The notes beneath the pieces were generated by a model. That model saw only the letters and a program-made list of their open reading frames with translations, had not been told where the DNA came from and did not search any database. A stretch of 64,000 nt of DNA from Stenotrophomonas aracearum (GTDB taxonomy: Bacteria; Pseudomonadota; Gammaproteobacteria; Xanthomonadales; Xanthomonadaceae). How positions within the stretch are numbered: the stretch's first letter is position 1; each line of letters starts with the position of its first letter. The DNA lies in assembly GCF_031834615.1 (NCBI RefSeq), contig NZ_CP115543.1, forward strand, positions 2,119,001 through 2,183,000, read 5' to 3'. Both the position numbers and the translations under genes were made by a program. Shown in pieces: positions 19,774-29,040 of the stretch.

Positions 19774-20976
19774 TCACCTATCCACCCCGGACCCTACCCT
19801 TTCAGGCCCGGGAATGTAGAAGCTTGCGACGTCTTCTACAAACTGCACCGGCGACGCCCCGACCAGGTTGGTCAGAATCACCACGATCAGTCCGTCGGAG
19901 GGGTATATCGCAAGGACCGCACGACCGCCGCCACCAGAGATGATGGCACGATGCTCCGCGCGCTCCACTGTGGGCCAGCCGATGGCGTATCCGTTGATGA
20001 ACCGGCTGAAGCCGGCGGTCGAACCATCGTTGAGCCGGGCCGGCGTCCACAGGATGTTCAGTGCGGCTTCGCCGTCGAGCAGTCGGCCCCCCTGTAGTGC
20101 AATGGCCCAACGCGCGAGGTCCTCGGCGGTGGTGTTGATGCCGGTCGCGGTCAGCAGCGCCGGATGCCACAGCTCATGCCGCGTATTGAGCTGGCGGCTG
20201 CCATCAGCGGCCTTTACGTATCGATACATGCCAACCGCATGCGGTACGACGTCGCGCGCGTCGTGGTAGCCCGTTGCGGGCATGCCTGCCACCTGCAGCT
20301 GACGTTCTGTGACGAACCGGGTGAAGGGTTCGCCTGCCAGTTGATCGATGATTCTGCCCAGCAGGACGTAGTTGGTGTGGTTGTAGGCGAAGCGCTCACC
20401 CGCGGGCGCTTGGAGTGGAAGCGTTCGCACCTTGTCCCAGGACGTTGCCTCGTCGCCGTCCACCAACAACCTGAGCTCATCATCGACGATGTCGGGCAGT
20501 CCGGATGTGTGAGAGAACAGCTGCTTGACCGTTACGGCGCGCCAGCTTGCTGGCAGGTCGTCCAGGTAGCGGGATGCGGGAGCGTTGAGGTCCAGCTTTC
20601 CCTCAGTCACCAGCTGCATGGCAGCTACACCAGTGAAGCCCTTGGTAATCGAGTTGATCGGGAACACCGATTCGTTGGTGACCGGCACCGAGTGCTCGAC
20701 GCTTGCCACGCCGTACGCGCGAAGGAGCACGATCCTGCCCTGCTGAACGACCGCGACCTGCAGGCCGGGGATGCCTCGTTCGCGCATTTCCGCAAGCAGG
20801 AAGCGTTCCACGCCTTCCTCGGGCGAATGCGGATCGGCGGCATCGCCTTTGGCCTGGATGCCGAGGGACATAAGGCTAAGAAACAGTAGGCCTGCCGCAC
20901 GCATCCGGTACCGGCCCGGCGCCAAACCTGGACCGCGGCTATCCGTATTCTTCGCCATTGCGTTTGCTCCGATCAC
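19774..20976 (-). CDS. Serine hydrolase of the beta-lactamase (class C)/esterase family
   Basis: The 400-residue protein has an N-terminal signal (about 27-45, AAGLLFLSLMSLGIQA) and a penicillin-binding-protein-like domain. The SxxK motif is SITK, about residue 113 (FPINSITKGF). The YxN position is YNH (ERFAYNHTNYVLLG). The third motif reads ISGGGGRA, similar to the HSGG of esterases rather than KTG. Such exported enzymes act as esterases or D-aminopeptidases more often than true beta-lactamases. The start may be ATG 20976 or the later one at 20958. It ends 16 bp from the convergent DUF1254 gene. Confidence 0.8.
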   Translation of the reverse strand: MIGANAMAKNTDSRGPGLAPGRYRMRAAGLLFLSLMSLGIQAKGDAADPHSPEEGVERFLLAEMRERGIPGLQVAVVQQGRIVLLRAYGVASVEHSVPVTNESVFPINSITKGFTGVAAMQLVTEGKLDLNAPASRYLDDLPASWRAVTVKQLFSHTSGLPDIVDDELRLLVDGDEATSWDKVRTLPLQAPAGERFAYNHTNYVLLGRIIDQLAGEPFTRFVTERQLQVAGMPATGYHDARDVVPHAVGMYRYVKAADGSRQLNTRHELWHPALLTATGINTTAEDLARWAIALQGGRLLDGEAALNILWTPARLNDGSTAGFSRFINGYAIGWPTVERAEHRAIISGGGGRAVLAIYPSDGLIVVILTNLVGASPVQFVEDVASFYIPGPERVGSGVDR

Positions 20977-21049
20977 CGACGGAGGTCCCGACCAGCGGGC
21001 CCACGACTCGATGCAAGTCGTAAAGGAAATGTAGTGCGCTACAACACCG

Positions 21050-21124
21050 TTATCCCCTGCCGGAAGTCACCGTGACCATGGCCTGCCCCGCCACCCCAGT
21101 TGCACCGGTCACCAGAGCTTTCAT
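21050..21124 (-). pseudogene. Fragment of an NAD(P)-binding protein (copy of the 16.8-kb gene start)
   Basis: ATG 21124 begins MKALVTGATGVAGQAMV and stops after 24 codons. The start and about 10 bases of leader match those of the gene at 16812 almost base for base. It looks like a truncated duplicate. Confidence 0.55.
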
Positions 21125-21174
21125 GATCGAGCATGACCTTTGTTGCCTGATGTGGTCCGTAGGCGCGCCCACGC

Positions 21175-21496
21175 TCAAGGTCGCCACCTGAATCGATACC
21201 GGGAGCGGAAGCTGTGAGATGCACGGTGGAACTTGGCAAAGGCCACGTAGAAAGGCCAGGAAAGCGGAAGCGGCACGAGGAGCAGCAAGAATGCATCGAT
21301 CCCTTCCGGACCGAGATTGAACATGCGCTTGAACGGGTGGTCCAGCAGGCCTCCGAGAAGGCCTTCCACCAAGCCAAGCGTCACGAGCAAGGAGAACATG
21401 CTGCACATAAGGAACATGGCGGTACGGTTGATGTACCGGAAGGCCCTTATCCGGCCGCGAGAGCCCGTCGAACAGCACCCGGTGCGGTGCCAGCAT
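21175..21496 (-). pseudogene. Small two-helix membrane protein, frameshifted
   Basis: From ATG 21496 one frame gives MLAPHRVLFDGLSRPDK. The continuation lies in the next frame: RYINRTAMFLMCSMFSLLVT, LEGLLGGLLDHPFKRMFNLG-like, and AFLLLLVPLPLSWPFYVAF, two clear membrane helices, ending at 21175. Removing one base from the CCC at 21444-21446 joins them into DKAFRYINRTAMF. The joined protein is about 107 residues; I do not know a function. The start is uncertain because no good ribosome site is visible. Confidence 0.5.
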
Positions 21497-21710
21497 CCGC
21501 GGTAGTCGTGAGGCCGCGCCCCTGAGAGCGCACAACTCCGGCAACGCGGAGCGGCCCGGCGGCTTGTTGGAAAGGATGCAACTCTCCAAGCGTTCGAACT
21601 TGATCTCAAAGAGGGCAACCGCAGAGAAGTACGTCGACAGGTGCCTCCGTGAGGCCTTGCTCACTTGAGGCCGAATAGGATTGAAGGACGCCCCGCCGGT
21701 TCGCCAGCCC

Positions 21711-22103
21711 ATGAACTCTCTCCAAGCTTTCCCAGCAGTGCACGGCAACATTCTCGTGCTCGAAGACGACGCGGACTTTGCACCGCTGCTGAGCGAGGTG
21801 CTTTCCATGGCTGGCTACGATGTTTGCTGGGCCAGATCGACGCCGGAGGCCATGGGCTACATCAGGGACGGTTGCGTTGCTGCGGCGGTCTTGGACTGGC
21901 GTGTCCTTGGCGACAGCGCCGAAGACGTGGCAGATCGGTTGCGGTTGGCGCGTGTGCCGTATGTCATCGCCTCTGGCGGCAGTCCTGCCCAAGTGCCGGA
22001 ACGCCACCGCTGGGCCCCATTTTTTGCCAAACCGTTTCGGATCACAGCGCTAATCAACGCCGTGGAGGAATGCCGGTCCGCGGGTGTCCCGGCCAGCGGC
22101 TGA
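21711..22103 (+). CDS. Stand-alone response regulator receiver domain
   Basis: The 130-residue protein is a single REC domain: acidic pocket E18-D19-D20 (VLEDD), phospho-acceptor D62 in AVLDWRV, and conserved K107 in FFAKPFR. There is no output domain, so it probably signals by protein-protein contact. A TTG at 21681 could extend it by ten residues, but ATG 21711 starts nearer the domain. The convergent neighbour, ending 151 bp away, is a BLUF photoreceptor. A functional link is plausible but not shown. Confidence 0.8.
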   Translation: MNSLQAFPAVHGNILVLEDDADFAPLLSEVLSMAGYDVCWARSTPEAMGYIRDGCVAAAVLDWRVLGDSAEDVADRLRLARVPYVIASGGSPAQVPERHRWAPFFAKPFRITALINAVEECRSAGVPASG

Positions 22104-22254
22104 CCAAGCAATGACCCAGAACAACCAGAACAGCCAAAACAATCAACATAACCAGCAGAATGAAGAAAACGATCGTAACTGCGCAACGATCGGAACAGTC
22201 GCGACCAGCAGCGCTGGCAGCTGGTCGCTCGGCTCTTCCGGTGGGCTCGTTGGA

Positions 22255-22677
22255 TCAGCTCAGATGCGGCGAAACAAGCTGCCTGAGTTTGTCTACGCCC
22301 GTGCCGCGCTGACTTGTTTCGCGGTGGCTCTGCACCAAAGCAGCCCATTCAGCCCTTGTGGCTTCAGCGAGATAAGACTGATCAACAGGGATCCAATGCA
22401 TTGACCAATACGGAAAGCGCCTGGCTCCTGTCATTGCACGCCCCAACTCCATCACCTCAAAGTGGCTCGTCGCGTTGAGTATCCGTCGATAGGCGGACGC
22501 TACTCCGGCAGCAGGACCCTCCAGGTACTGAAGGAAGACAGCTCCATCACGCAATAGGACGCCAGTTACTCCTGCCATCGAGTTATGCGCGGCGGCGTCA
22601 CGAACGAGATCGTCTATCTGATCCCTGCCAAGTCCAGGAACCAGCTGACTCACATAGGCGACTGCATGAACCGGCAC
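22255..22677 (-). CDS. BLUF-domain blue-light sensor
   Basis: The 140-residue protein is a single BLUF domain with a short tail. The three flavin-contact residues sit at their canonical positions: Y8 (AVAYVSQ), N32 (AHNSMAGVTGVLL) and Q50 (FLQYLEG). W95 in WSMHW is the semi-conserved tryptophan region. BLUF proteins bind FAD and switch hydrogen bonding on blue light. Short ones act through partner proteins. The neighbouring stand-alone receiver domain is a candidate partner. Confidence 0.9.
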   Translation of the reverse strand: MPVHAVAYVSQLVPGLGRDQIDDLVRDAAAHNSMAGVTGVLLRDGAVFLQYLEGPAAGVASAYRRILNATSHFEVMELGRAMTGARRFPYWSMHWIPVDQSYLAEATRAEWAALVQSHRETSQRGTGVDKLRQLVSPHLS

Positions 22678-22819
22678 TGTCTTTTTCCTCTCGATGTGCA
22701 GCTTCTACGCCCGAGGATACGATTGCGTCGGTTAATGGACGGTATAAAGAACTTCCCCCAATGCTCACGTGGTGATCCGTTGTGATCAGGCGTCAGGACT
22801 GTCTATGGAGGTGGACGAG

Positions 22820-25349
22820 TCAATCGTCCTGGGCCCATCTTGCCAAGTTCTGTTTGATCGTGTTGATTTCCGCCCAAGGGTCCTTGCGCCGTCGCTTCAA
22901 CCGGGCTGGCACGTCCTTCATGGTGAAGGCGTCTGCACGGGTCAACTTGGGAAGCTCGCTCCAAGCGAGGGGCATTGCCACCGGGGCCCCTGGTCGACCG
23001 CGCAGAGAATAGGAAGCGACCGCCGTCGCCCCTTGGCCGTTTCGCAGGTAGTCCACAAAGATGCGTTTGTTCCGAAGGCTCTTGGTTGAGGTGGAAAGGA
23101 AGCGAGTTGGCTCGGACTGTGCCAACGCCTCTGCAAACCCTTTGGCGAAGCGCTTGGTCAGGCCCCAGTCGCAACCGGGATTCAATGGCACGACCACGTG
23201 CAGACCCTTGCCTCCAGAGGCGCGCAGGAACGATCTAAGCTCCAATTGTTCAAGAAGCCTGCGAATATGCGCCGCGGCCTTCTTCACCTCGGAGAACGGC
23301 ACCTCCGGGCCTGGGTCCAGATCAAAGACGACACGATCGGCGCGATCCGGCGCCTCGGCGTGGCTGCCCCACGGATGGAACTCCAGCGCGTTGAATTGCA
23401 CTAGTTCCAGCAGGCTTGCCGCGTCCCTGACGACCAGGTAGTGCGCGTTGATGCCGCTGTCCTCCTTGAGCCGAACCGAGTCAACGAGCTCCAGGCCTGC
23501 GGTGTGGTGCTTCTGGAAGAAACAGGGGTCTCCCAATGCCACTGGGGCACCGAATGATCGACAAAGGCCGATTGATGATCTCTGGCAGAAAATGATCCAT
23601 CACTGCCGCGTAGTAGTCCCAGACGTCCTGTTTGGTGCCCTTGATGTCCGGAAAGATCACCTTGGTTGGGCTGGAGAGCTTGGGAGCGTTCCGGGGCTCA
23701 CCGGCTGGGGCCGTGCTCGACGGCGACCCTTTCCCAACGTCGATGCTCAACCCTGCCCTGTCCGAGTCCGTCAAATCCGTCACGTCTTTATCGCGCCTCA
23801 CCGCCTTGAGGGAGGGCTGACGAAGCAGTTGCTGTCCGCCGATGCCCCGGTAGAACACCTCCACCACGAATCGGGGGGCGAACCAGGTCGCCGACCGGAG
23901 GTCTGTCTCCTGGGTGGGCACATGGGCCGTAGGGGTCTTCCCGCCAGCTCGGCCGATAAGTTCGATCAACTCCTTGATAAGCACATCGGAAAAGCCCGAG
24001 CCCACGCGGCCCACGTAGAGCCACCCGTGCTCTGGGTCCGGCTTGGCCAGCAGAAGGGAACCGAGGCCCTTGCGGCTGCCCTTCGGCGCCGTGTAGCCAA
24101 CGACGGCGAATTCATCGCTGGCCAGCTGCTTGGTCTTCTTCCAGTCGTCGCTTCGACCGCCGCGATAGGCCCGATCAGCCCGCTTGGAAATGATGCCTTC
24201 AAAATGGCGCTCGCCCGCCAGTTGATAGGCCGATTCCCCGTCGCCTTCGATGTGGGAACTGTAGGCCAGGAGACCCGTAGATCCTTCCAATAGCGCCTGT
24301 AGAAGGGCCTTGCGGTCCACCAAGAGCGCATTCGCGATGTCAACTCCATCGATGTGGAGCAGATCAAACAACGCATAGGCCAACGTGCCTTGCCGCTCGC
24401 CTGACAAGGTGGCCTGAAGAAGGTTGAAGTCCTCCTTCGTACCGCTGCCGGCGATGAGTTCGCCGTCCAGCGCGCCAGACTTCAACCCCAAAGCGGCCAC
24501 CGCGTCCCGGATCTCAGGAATCTTGTGCGTCCACTCCAACGCGTTACGGGACCACAAGCGCACCTCGCCGTCGTTGATCGTCGCGAGGATGCGGTAGCCG
24601 TCCCACTTGATCTCATGAAGCCACTGCTCACCCTTCGGGGGCGCGTCGCCGAGCTTCGCCAATTGTGGCTCGAAGGGCCCAGCGGGAGGTTTCGCCGCCA
24701 CTGCGCCGGACAGTGCCAAGGCCTTTTTCGCCCAGTCTTTCCTGCGTGCTCGCCTGACCGGAACAGCAGTCAGCTTCTTCTTTCCGCTCTTGCCCGCCCC
24801 TGCTCGCTTGAGGTCTTCGGCGGGCGCCGGTGCCACATCCGCCAAGAGATCGTCAGCCTCCAGATTGCCTGCAAATGCATCGTCCTCTTTGAACAACAGC
24901 CACTGCGGCTGACGTGCAGGTTTGCCAGAGCGGACCAGGTGCCAGCCGCCCTTGAGTTTGGTGCCAAAGAGCTCAAACCGGAGATGTCCTTTTGCAAGCT
25001 GCGCCTCCGGATCACCATTCGTCGCCCAGACGCCGTGATCGAATTGCGCTACATGACCGCCCCCATATTGCCCCTTGGGGATTTCGCCCTCGAAGGAGGC
25101 GTAGTCTACGGGGTGGTCCTCGACCTCCACCGCCATCCGCTTGACCGTGGGATCGTAGCTGGGACCCTTTGGCACCGCCCAACTTTTAAGGGCGTTCCCC
25201 ACCTGCAGGCGGAAGTCGTAATGGCGGCGGCTGGCGTGGTGGAGCTGAACGACGAAGATGGCCCGCTGCCCGGCTGGCAGCGCCTTGCCGGGCTCGGGCT
25301 CCTTGGTCTGATCAAAGCGACGCTTGCGACGATATTCGACCAGGGACAT
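22820..25349 (-). pseudogene. ligD: Multifunctional DNA ligase D for end joining, frameshifted before the polymerase domain
   Basis: From ATG 25349 one frame encodes the 3'-phosphoesterase domain (about 25-165, HHASRRHYDFRLQ) and the ATP-dependent ligase domain (about 225-520, catalytic K248 in EIKWDGYR). It then reaches the start of the polymerase domain (RCPSGIG) and goes out of frame. The second frame, from about 23542 to 22820, continues exactly with GDPCFFQKHHTAGLE and the rest of the polymerase/primase domain. One extra base in the C run 23532-23534 explains the break. Restored length is about 842 residues, like Pseudomonas LigD. As given, ligase and nuclease could be made but not the polymerase. 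Ku, its partner in non-homologous end joining, is not in the window. Confidence 0.85.
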
Positions 25350-25358
25350 GGCGACGAC

Positions 25359-25535
25359 CTATTTGCCCAGGTGCTGCCGCACCGCAGCGGCTGTTGGCCC
25401 TACTGCCTTGACTGCTTCACGCACTACATCTGCGGAGACTCCCAGGGCTTTGGTCCAATACTGAAGCTCGTAGTCTTCGTTGACGTTGATGCGTTCGCGG
25501 TCGGGGCCGCCTGTCTTGCTCTTATCGTCTGTCAC
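25359..25535 (-). CDS. DUF3606 small protein
   Basis: A GTG-started frame of 58 residues (VTDDKSKTGGPDRERINVNE ... LQYWTKALGVSADVVREAV) matches the DUF3606 pattern. A GAGGA site lies 7 bases before GTG 25535. The stop is 9 bases from the ligD ATG, so the two are probably co-transcribed. DUF3606 proteins occur next to ligD and stress genes in many proteobacteria; their role is unknown. Confidence 0.8.
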   Translation of the reverse strand: MTDDKSKTGGPDRERINVNEDYELQYWTKALGVSADVVREAVKAVGPTAAAVRQHLGK

Positions 25536-25575
25536 GGTCTTATCCTCACATCGTCGTTATCGAAGCGAACGTCGC

Positions 25576-26478
25576 TCAGGGTTCCCTCGCTGGGCTCTTC
25601 GTTGCGCCCGCACCGTCGCCCGTGGCCAGTTCGGCGCCCGTAAGTGGATCTTCTTCCGGATCCGAAAGCGTGCGCAAGCTGACCGCCTCCAACGCCAGCT
25701 TCTCGTGCTCAGAGAGGCCGACCGAACAGTCGCCGTCGCCGCCGTCCAATGCTCCCTGGGCATCGCGATCGCTGACCTGCTCCCAGAGATCGCCGCTGTT
25801 CCAGCTCCCGGTGGCGTCGCCTTCGCCTTGAGACATGTCCATGTAGAGGTCAGTGAAAGCCGGATCGCCGGGCATCTTGCCGGGCGGGAAGTTGGGGCGA
25901 ATGCTGTAGAGCGCCTTTTCAAATGACTTCTGATGCGCGATTTCACGTGTCATCAGGAAGCGCAATGCGTCCTTGATGCCCGGATCATCCGTCACGTTGA
26001 TGAGCCGCTCGTAGACGATCTTGGCGCGTGCCTCGGCGGCGATGTTCGAACGCAAATCCGCAGTAGGCTCGCCTATGGAGTCGACATACGAGGCATTCCA
26101 AGGCACGCCACTGGAGTTCACGAGCGCAGGGCCGCCGCCGTAGAGGATCTGTTGCGTGTGACTGGTGCTGTTGCCGCCCAGGTTACGCATGTCCTCCACC
26201 TCGGCCATGCCCTCGGACTGCACGGCCTTGGGGCCTTGGTTGAGCATGGCAATGATGGTGCCGATGATTTCTAGATGGCTGATTTCTTCGGTGGCGATGT
26301 CAAACAGGAGGTCTTTCCTGCCCGGATCGGTTTCTCCCAGTGCCTGGGTGAAGTAGCGCATCGCAGCGGCCAACTCCCCTTGGGGGCCGCCGAACTGTTC
26401 CAGCATCAGGGTGGCAAGGGCCGGGTCAGAACGTTCGACCCGGACGGTATACATGAGCTTTTTATGGTGCAGAAACAT
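25576..26478 (-). CDS. Manganese catalase
   Basis: The 300-residue protein has the di-manganese ligands of the family: E35 (PQGELAAAMRY), E65 and H68 (ATEEISHLE), then Glu in EARAKIVYERL and His in REIAHQKSFEKAL. It breaks down hydrogen peroxide without haem. ATG 26478 has GAGGA upstream and fits the usual start MFLHHKKLMYTVRV; an open extension to 26937 is not coding-like. The C-terminal 60 residues are acidic and variable. It heads the Mn-catalase, DUF3606, ligD series on the minus strand. Confidence 0.92.
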   Translation of the reverse strand: MFLHHKKLMYTVRVERSDPALATLMLEQFGGPQGELAAAMRYFTQALGETDPGRKDLLFDIATEEISHLEIIGTIIAMLNQGPKAVQSEGMAEVEDMRNLGGNSTSHTQQILYGGGPALVNSSGVPWNASYVDSIGEPTADLRSNIAAEARAKIVYERLINVTDDPGIKDALRFLMTREIAHQKSFEKALYSIRPNFPPGKMPGDPAFTDLYMDMSQGEGDATGSWNSGDLWEQVSDRDAQGALDGGDGDCSVGLSEHEKLALEAVSLRTLSDPEEDPLTGAELATGDGAGATKSPAREP

Positions 26479-26713
26479 GGTGGGTCCTCTGGCGTTGGCT
26501 GGGACAACATCGCGTGGGTGTTGCCCAAACGCTACTGGGCAATGCATATGTATGAAGCGAACCTGTCGTGAAGGATTGGCGATGGGCATACCAAAAGCGC
26601 ACAGCTTTCTTTCACATGTGGTGGTGTCCCTGCTGCGCGCGTGTGCTCGTAACAAGATGCATGCACGCCATTCGCGATCTGTTGATCGTCTTGGGCGGAA
26701 GCTGAACGTCCCG

Positions 26714-28501
26714 ATGCGCTTGGACCTGACGATGAATCGATCTGCGCTACTGCTACTCCTGCTAGCCTCCCCCGCAGTGTTCGCCCAGCAGGGTGACGGC
26801 ACCGACGTCCAGGCCGGCGTGCACACCTTCAAGCCCGGCAAGATCGAGGCTACGCCCAGCCGCATCCAAACCCTGAAGGTCCCGAACGGGTTCCAGGTTC
26901 GGCCCTTGGCCCAAGGCCTGCAGAATCCGCGCATCATTGCCGTTGCTCCCGACGGGCGAATTTATGTATCGCGGCGCGACCAGGGCGATGTGCTGCTGCT
27001 GGAAGACCAGAACGATGACGGCGTTCTCGATGCAGAGCCGAAGGTCGTATTCACTCGGCCGGGCTCTCACGGGTTGGCCGTCGCGAATGGGATGTTGTAT
27101 GTGGCCACGGTGAATGATGTCTACCGGGCTCCCATTCGACCTGACGGCACGTTGGGGCGGGAGGAGCGGATCATCAGCGACCTGCCCGACGGCGGGCAGC
27201 ATCCCAATCGGACCTTGGCGTTCGGCCCGGACGGGATGCTTTACATCAGCGTCGGCTCTTCCTGTAACGCCTGTAATGAAACCAACCCTGAGCACGCTAC
27301 GCTGCTGCGCGCTTCGCCGGATGGCAAGACCCGCTCCATCTTCGCCAGCGGATTGCGAAACACCATCGGCTTCGCGTGGGATCCCAAAACCGGCGAGCTG
27401 TGGGGCATGGACCACGGCATCGATTACCTGGGTGACAACGAGCAGCCCGAAGAGCTCAACCGGATTCAGAAAGGCAAGCAATACGGTTGGCCCCACATCT
27501 GGGGCAAGGATGGAGAGAACCCGCAAAGCACGCCGCCGGGGCAGATCAGCAAGAAGCAATGGGCGGCGATGAGCGAGCCCATGACGCTGGGCTACACGGC
27601 CCACGCGGCTCCGATGCAGTTGGTGTTTTACACCGGGGCGCAGTTCCCCGCCGAATTTCGCGACGATGCGTTCGTGACCATGCGAGGCTCCTGGAATCGT
27701 AAACCCGCCTCAGGCTACGAAGTGGTGCGGATACGCTTTGAGAACGGAAAGCCGGCGGGCGTTGAGCCGTTCCTGACCGGATTCCTGGCTGACGCCGGGA
27801 AGTCGCACATCGCGCGCCCGGTTGGCCTGGCCGTGACCAAGGGCGGCGCCTTGCTTGTCGGAGACGACGCCAACGGCATGATCTATCGTGTGAGCTATGG
27901 CACCGGACCGTCGGCGGCCGCCGAACCCACGATCGTGCCTGGCGACGTGCTGATGGCCCAGGTCAAGGACGGCTCTGGGGTTCCCTTGGTGCTGCAACGC
28001 GTCGGGCAAGCCGGCAATGCCAGCGTCAGTTCCCCCGCCTTCGCCGAAGGCCAACCCCTTCCGCCGCGCTTCAGCGCCTACCACGACGATGCTTCTCCGC
28101 CGCTGTCGTGGACGCCGGTGCCCAACGCAAAGTCGTATGTGCTGATCATGGAAGATCCGGATGCTGCGGAACCGAAGCCGTTCGTCCATTGGGTGGCGTA
28201 CAACATTCCGGTGACGGCGAACGGCCTGACGGAAGGGCTGCCCACGGATCCGAGGCTCCTTAAGCCCGCGGGAATGATGCAAGGCATCAACAGCCGTGGT
28301 TCGGTGGGTTACTTCGGGCCCAAGCCGCCAGTCGGGGACCCGCCCCACCATTACCACTTCCAACTGCTGGCGCTGGACGCGATGCTTGAGCTGAAGCCTG
28401 GGGCGTCGCGTGATCAGGTGCTGCAGGCGGCCAAAGGACACGTTGTTGGAAGTGGCGAAGTCGTAGGTACCTACCAGCAGAGCGACCCACCGCTGAAGTA
28501 A
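26714..28501 (+). CDS. PQQ-dependent sugar dehydrogenase fused to a YbhB/PEBP domain
   Basis: The 595-residue exported protein has a signal peptide (MNRSALLLLLLASPAVFAQQ within the first 27 residues). A six-bladed propeller of the soluble PQQ glucose/sorbosone dehydrogenase type follows (about 50-400: FGPDGMLYISVGSSCNACNE, ASGLRNTIGFAWDPKTGELW, GMDHGIDYLGDNEQPEELN). The last 160 residues are a YbhB/YbcL-type phosphatidylethanolamine-binding fold (FSAYHDDASPPLSWTPVP, PKPFVHWVAYNIP, GYFGPKPPVGDPPHHYHF). The two families are usually separate genes. ATG 26732 is an alternative start. The substrate is unknown; it is divergent from the Mn-catalase gene. Confidence 0.85.
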   Translation: MRLDLTMNRSALLLLLLASPAVFAQQGDGTDVQAGVHTFKPGKIEATPSRIQTLKVPNGFQVRPLAQGLQNPRIIAVAPDGRIYVSRRDQGDVLLLEDQNDDGVLDAEPKVVFTRPGSHGLAVANGMLYVATVNDVYRAPIRPDGTLGREERIISDLPDGGQHPNRTLAFGPDGMLYISVGSSCNACNETNPEHATLLRASPDGKTRSIFASGLRNTIGFAWDPKTGELWGMDHGIDYLGDNEQPEELNRIQKGKQYGWPHIWGKDGENPQSTPPGQISKKQWAAMSEPMTLGYTAHAAPMQLVFYTGAQFPAEFRDDAFVTMRGSWNRKPASGYEVVRIRFENGKPAGVEPFLTGFLADAGKSHIARPVGLAVTKGGALLVGDDANGMIYRVSYGTGPSAAAEPTIVPGDVLMAQVKDGSGVPLVLQRVGQAGNASVSSPAFAEGQPLPPRFSAYHDDASPPLSWTPVPNAKSYVLIMEDPDAAEPKPFVHWVAYNIPVTANGLTEGLPTDPRLLKPAGMMQGINSRGSVGYFGPKPPVGDPPHHYHFQLLALDAMLELKPGASRDQVLQAAKGHVVGSGEVVGTYQQSDPPLK

Positions 28502-28554
28502 TCAAGTTTCTCCATCCCGGGGCGGCGACTCCGCCGCCCCGTTCGGCGCAACCG

Positions 28555-28875
28555 TCATCCAGGCAGGCCCAACTTCCAGCTGCCGCCGGTCTTTTCGAAT
28601 CGGACCAGGAGCTTGGAGAGCGCCTCGGGTGACGGGTCGGCGGCAAGCACCATTACCCCGGGGCCGGTGCCCAGATACATCCGCCTTCCCGGCTCAATGC
28701 CCAGTCCACGCATCCACAGCCCCCTCGCCTTCAGACAAGGAATGGTTGGGCAGCCAGGGTATGTTTCGAGCCCGTCATGATGAAGCGCATTGATCATTAC
28801 GCTCTTCGGCGCGCGCCAGAAGCCCTTGAGAAGCGCTCGTTGCTCGGGGGTCATGTTAGTCCAGTCGTCGTGCAT
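28555..28875 (-). CDS. Small protein with SymE-like (AbrB-fold) segment
   Basis: The 106-residue protein starts MHDDWTNMTPEQRALLKGFW behind a strong GAGGAG site. Its centre, LKARGLWMRGLGIEPGRRMY then PGVMVL, resembles the SymE type I toxin pattern (ligand-free AbrB-like strand, GFEPG, then a hydrophobic strand). The N-terminal third is not typical of SymE. Its long leader contains inverted repeats (28905-29040), which fits a gene under RNA-level control. Alternatively it is an unrelated conserved hypothetical protein. Confidence 0.5.
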   Translation of the reverse strand: MHDDWTNMTPEQRALLKGFWRAPKSVMINALHHDGLETYPGCPTIPCLKARGLWMRGLGIEPGRRMYLGTGPGVMVLAADPSPEALSKLLVRFEKTGGSWKLGLPG

Positions 28876-28904
28876 GATGGTTCTCCTCTGTGTTCTCCCT
28901 CGCC

Positions 28905-29040
28905 GGGATGGCGAGGGAGTCGGGAGGTTCAGAACCGTGACAATCGAGACGGTGCGACGTATTTCCGCGAGGGTGTTGCATTCCGCCACCCTCCCGACAC
29001 AGGTCGTACAACTTGCTTGTGATTGTCGGGTTCTGACACC
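28905..29040 (-). promoter_or_regulatory. Structured leader with nested inverted repeats
   Basis: TCAGAACCGTGACAATC (28929-28945) pairs with GATTGTCGGGTTCTGA (29021-29036). Inside it GAGGGTG (28969-28975) pairs with CACCCTC (28987-28993). Another stem, CTCCCTCGCC/GGCGAGGGAG, lies at about 28901-28920. The region ends 30 bases before the SymE-like gene and would fold into a branched RNA on either strand. It could be a leader, an antisense RNA locus or a small mobile repeat. Confidence 0.5.

Noticed and set aside
22111..22254. Asn/Gln-rich peptide (plus strand) or hydrophobic helix (minus strand) between the receiver and BLUF genes
   Set aside because: CAA/AAC runs give Asn/Gln on one strand and Val/Leu on the other, so composition alone explains both. 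No start with a good ribosome site was seen.
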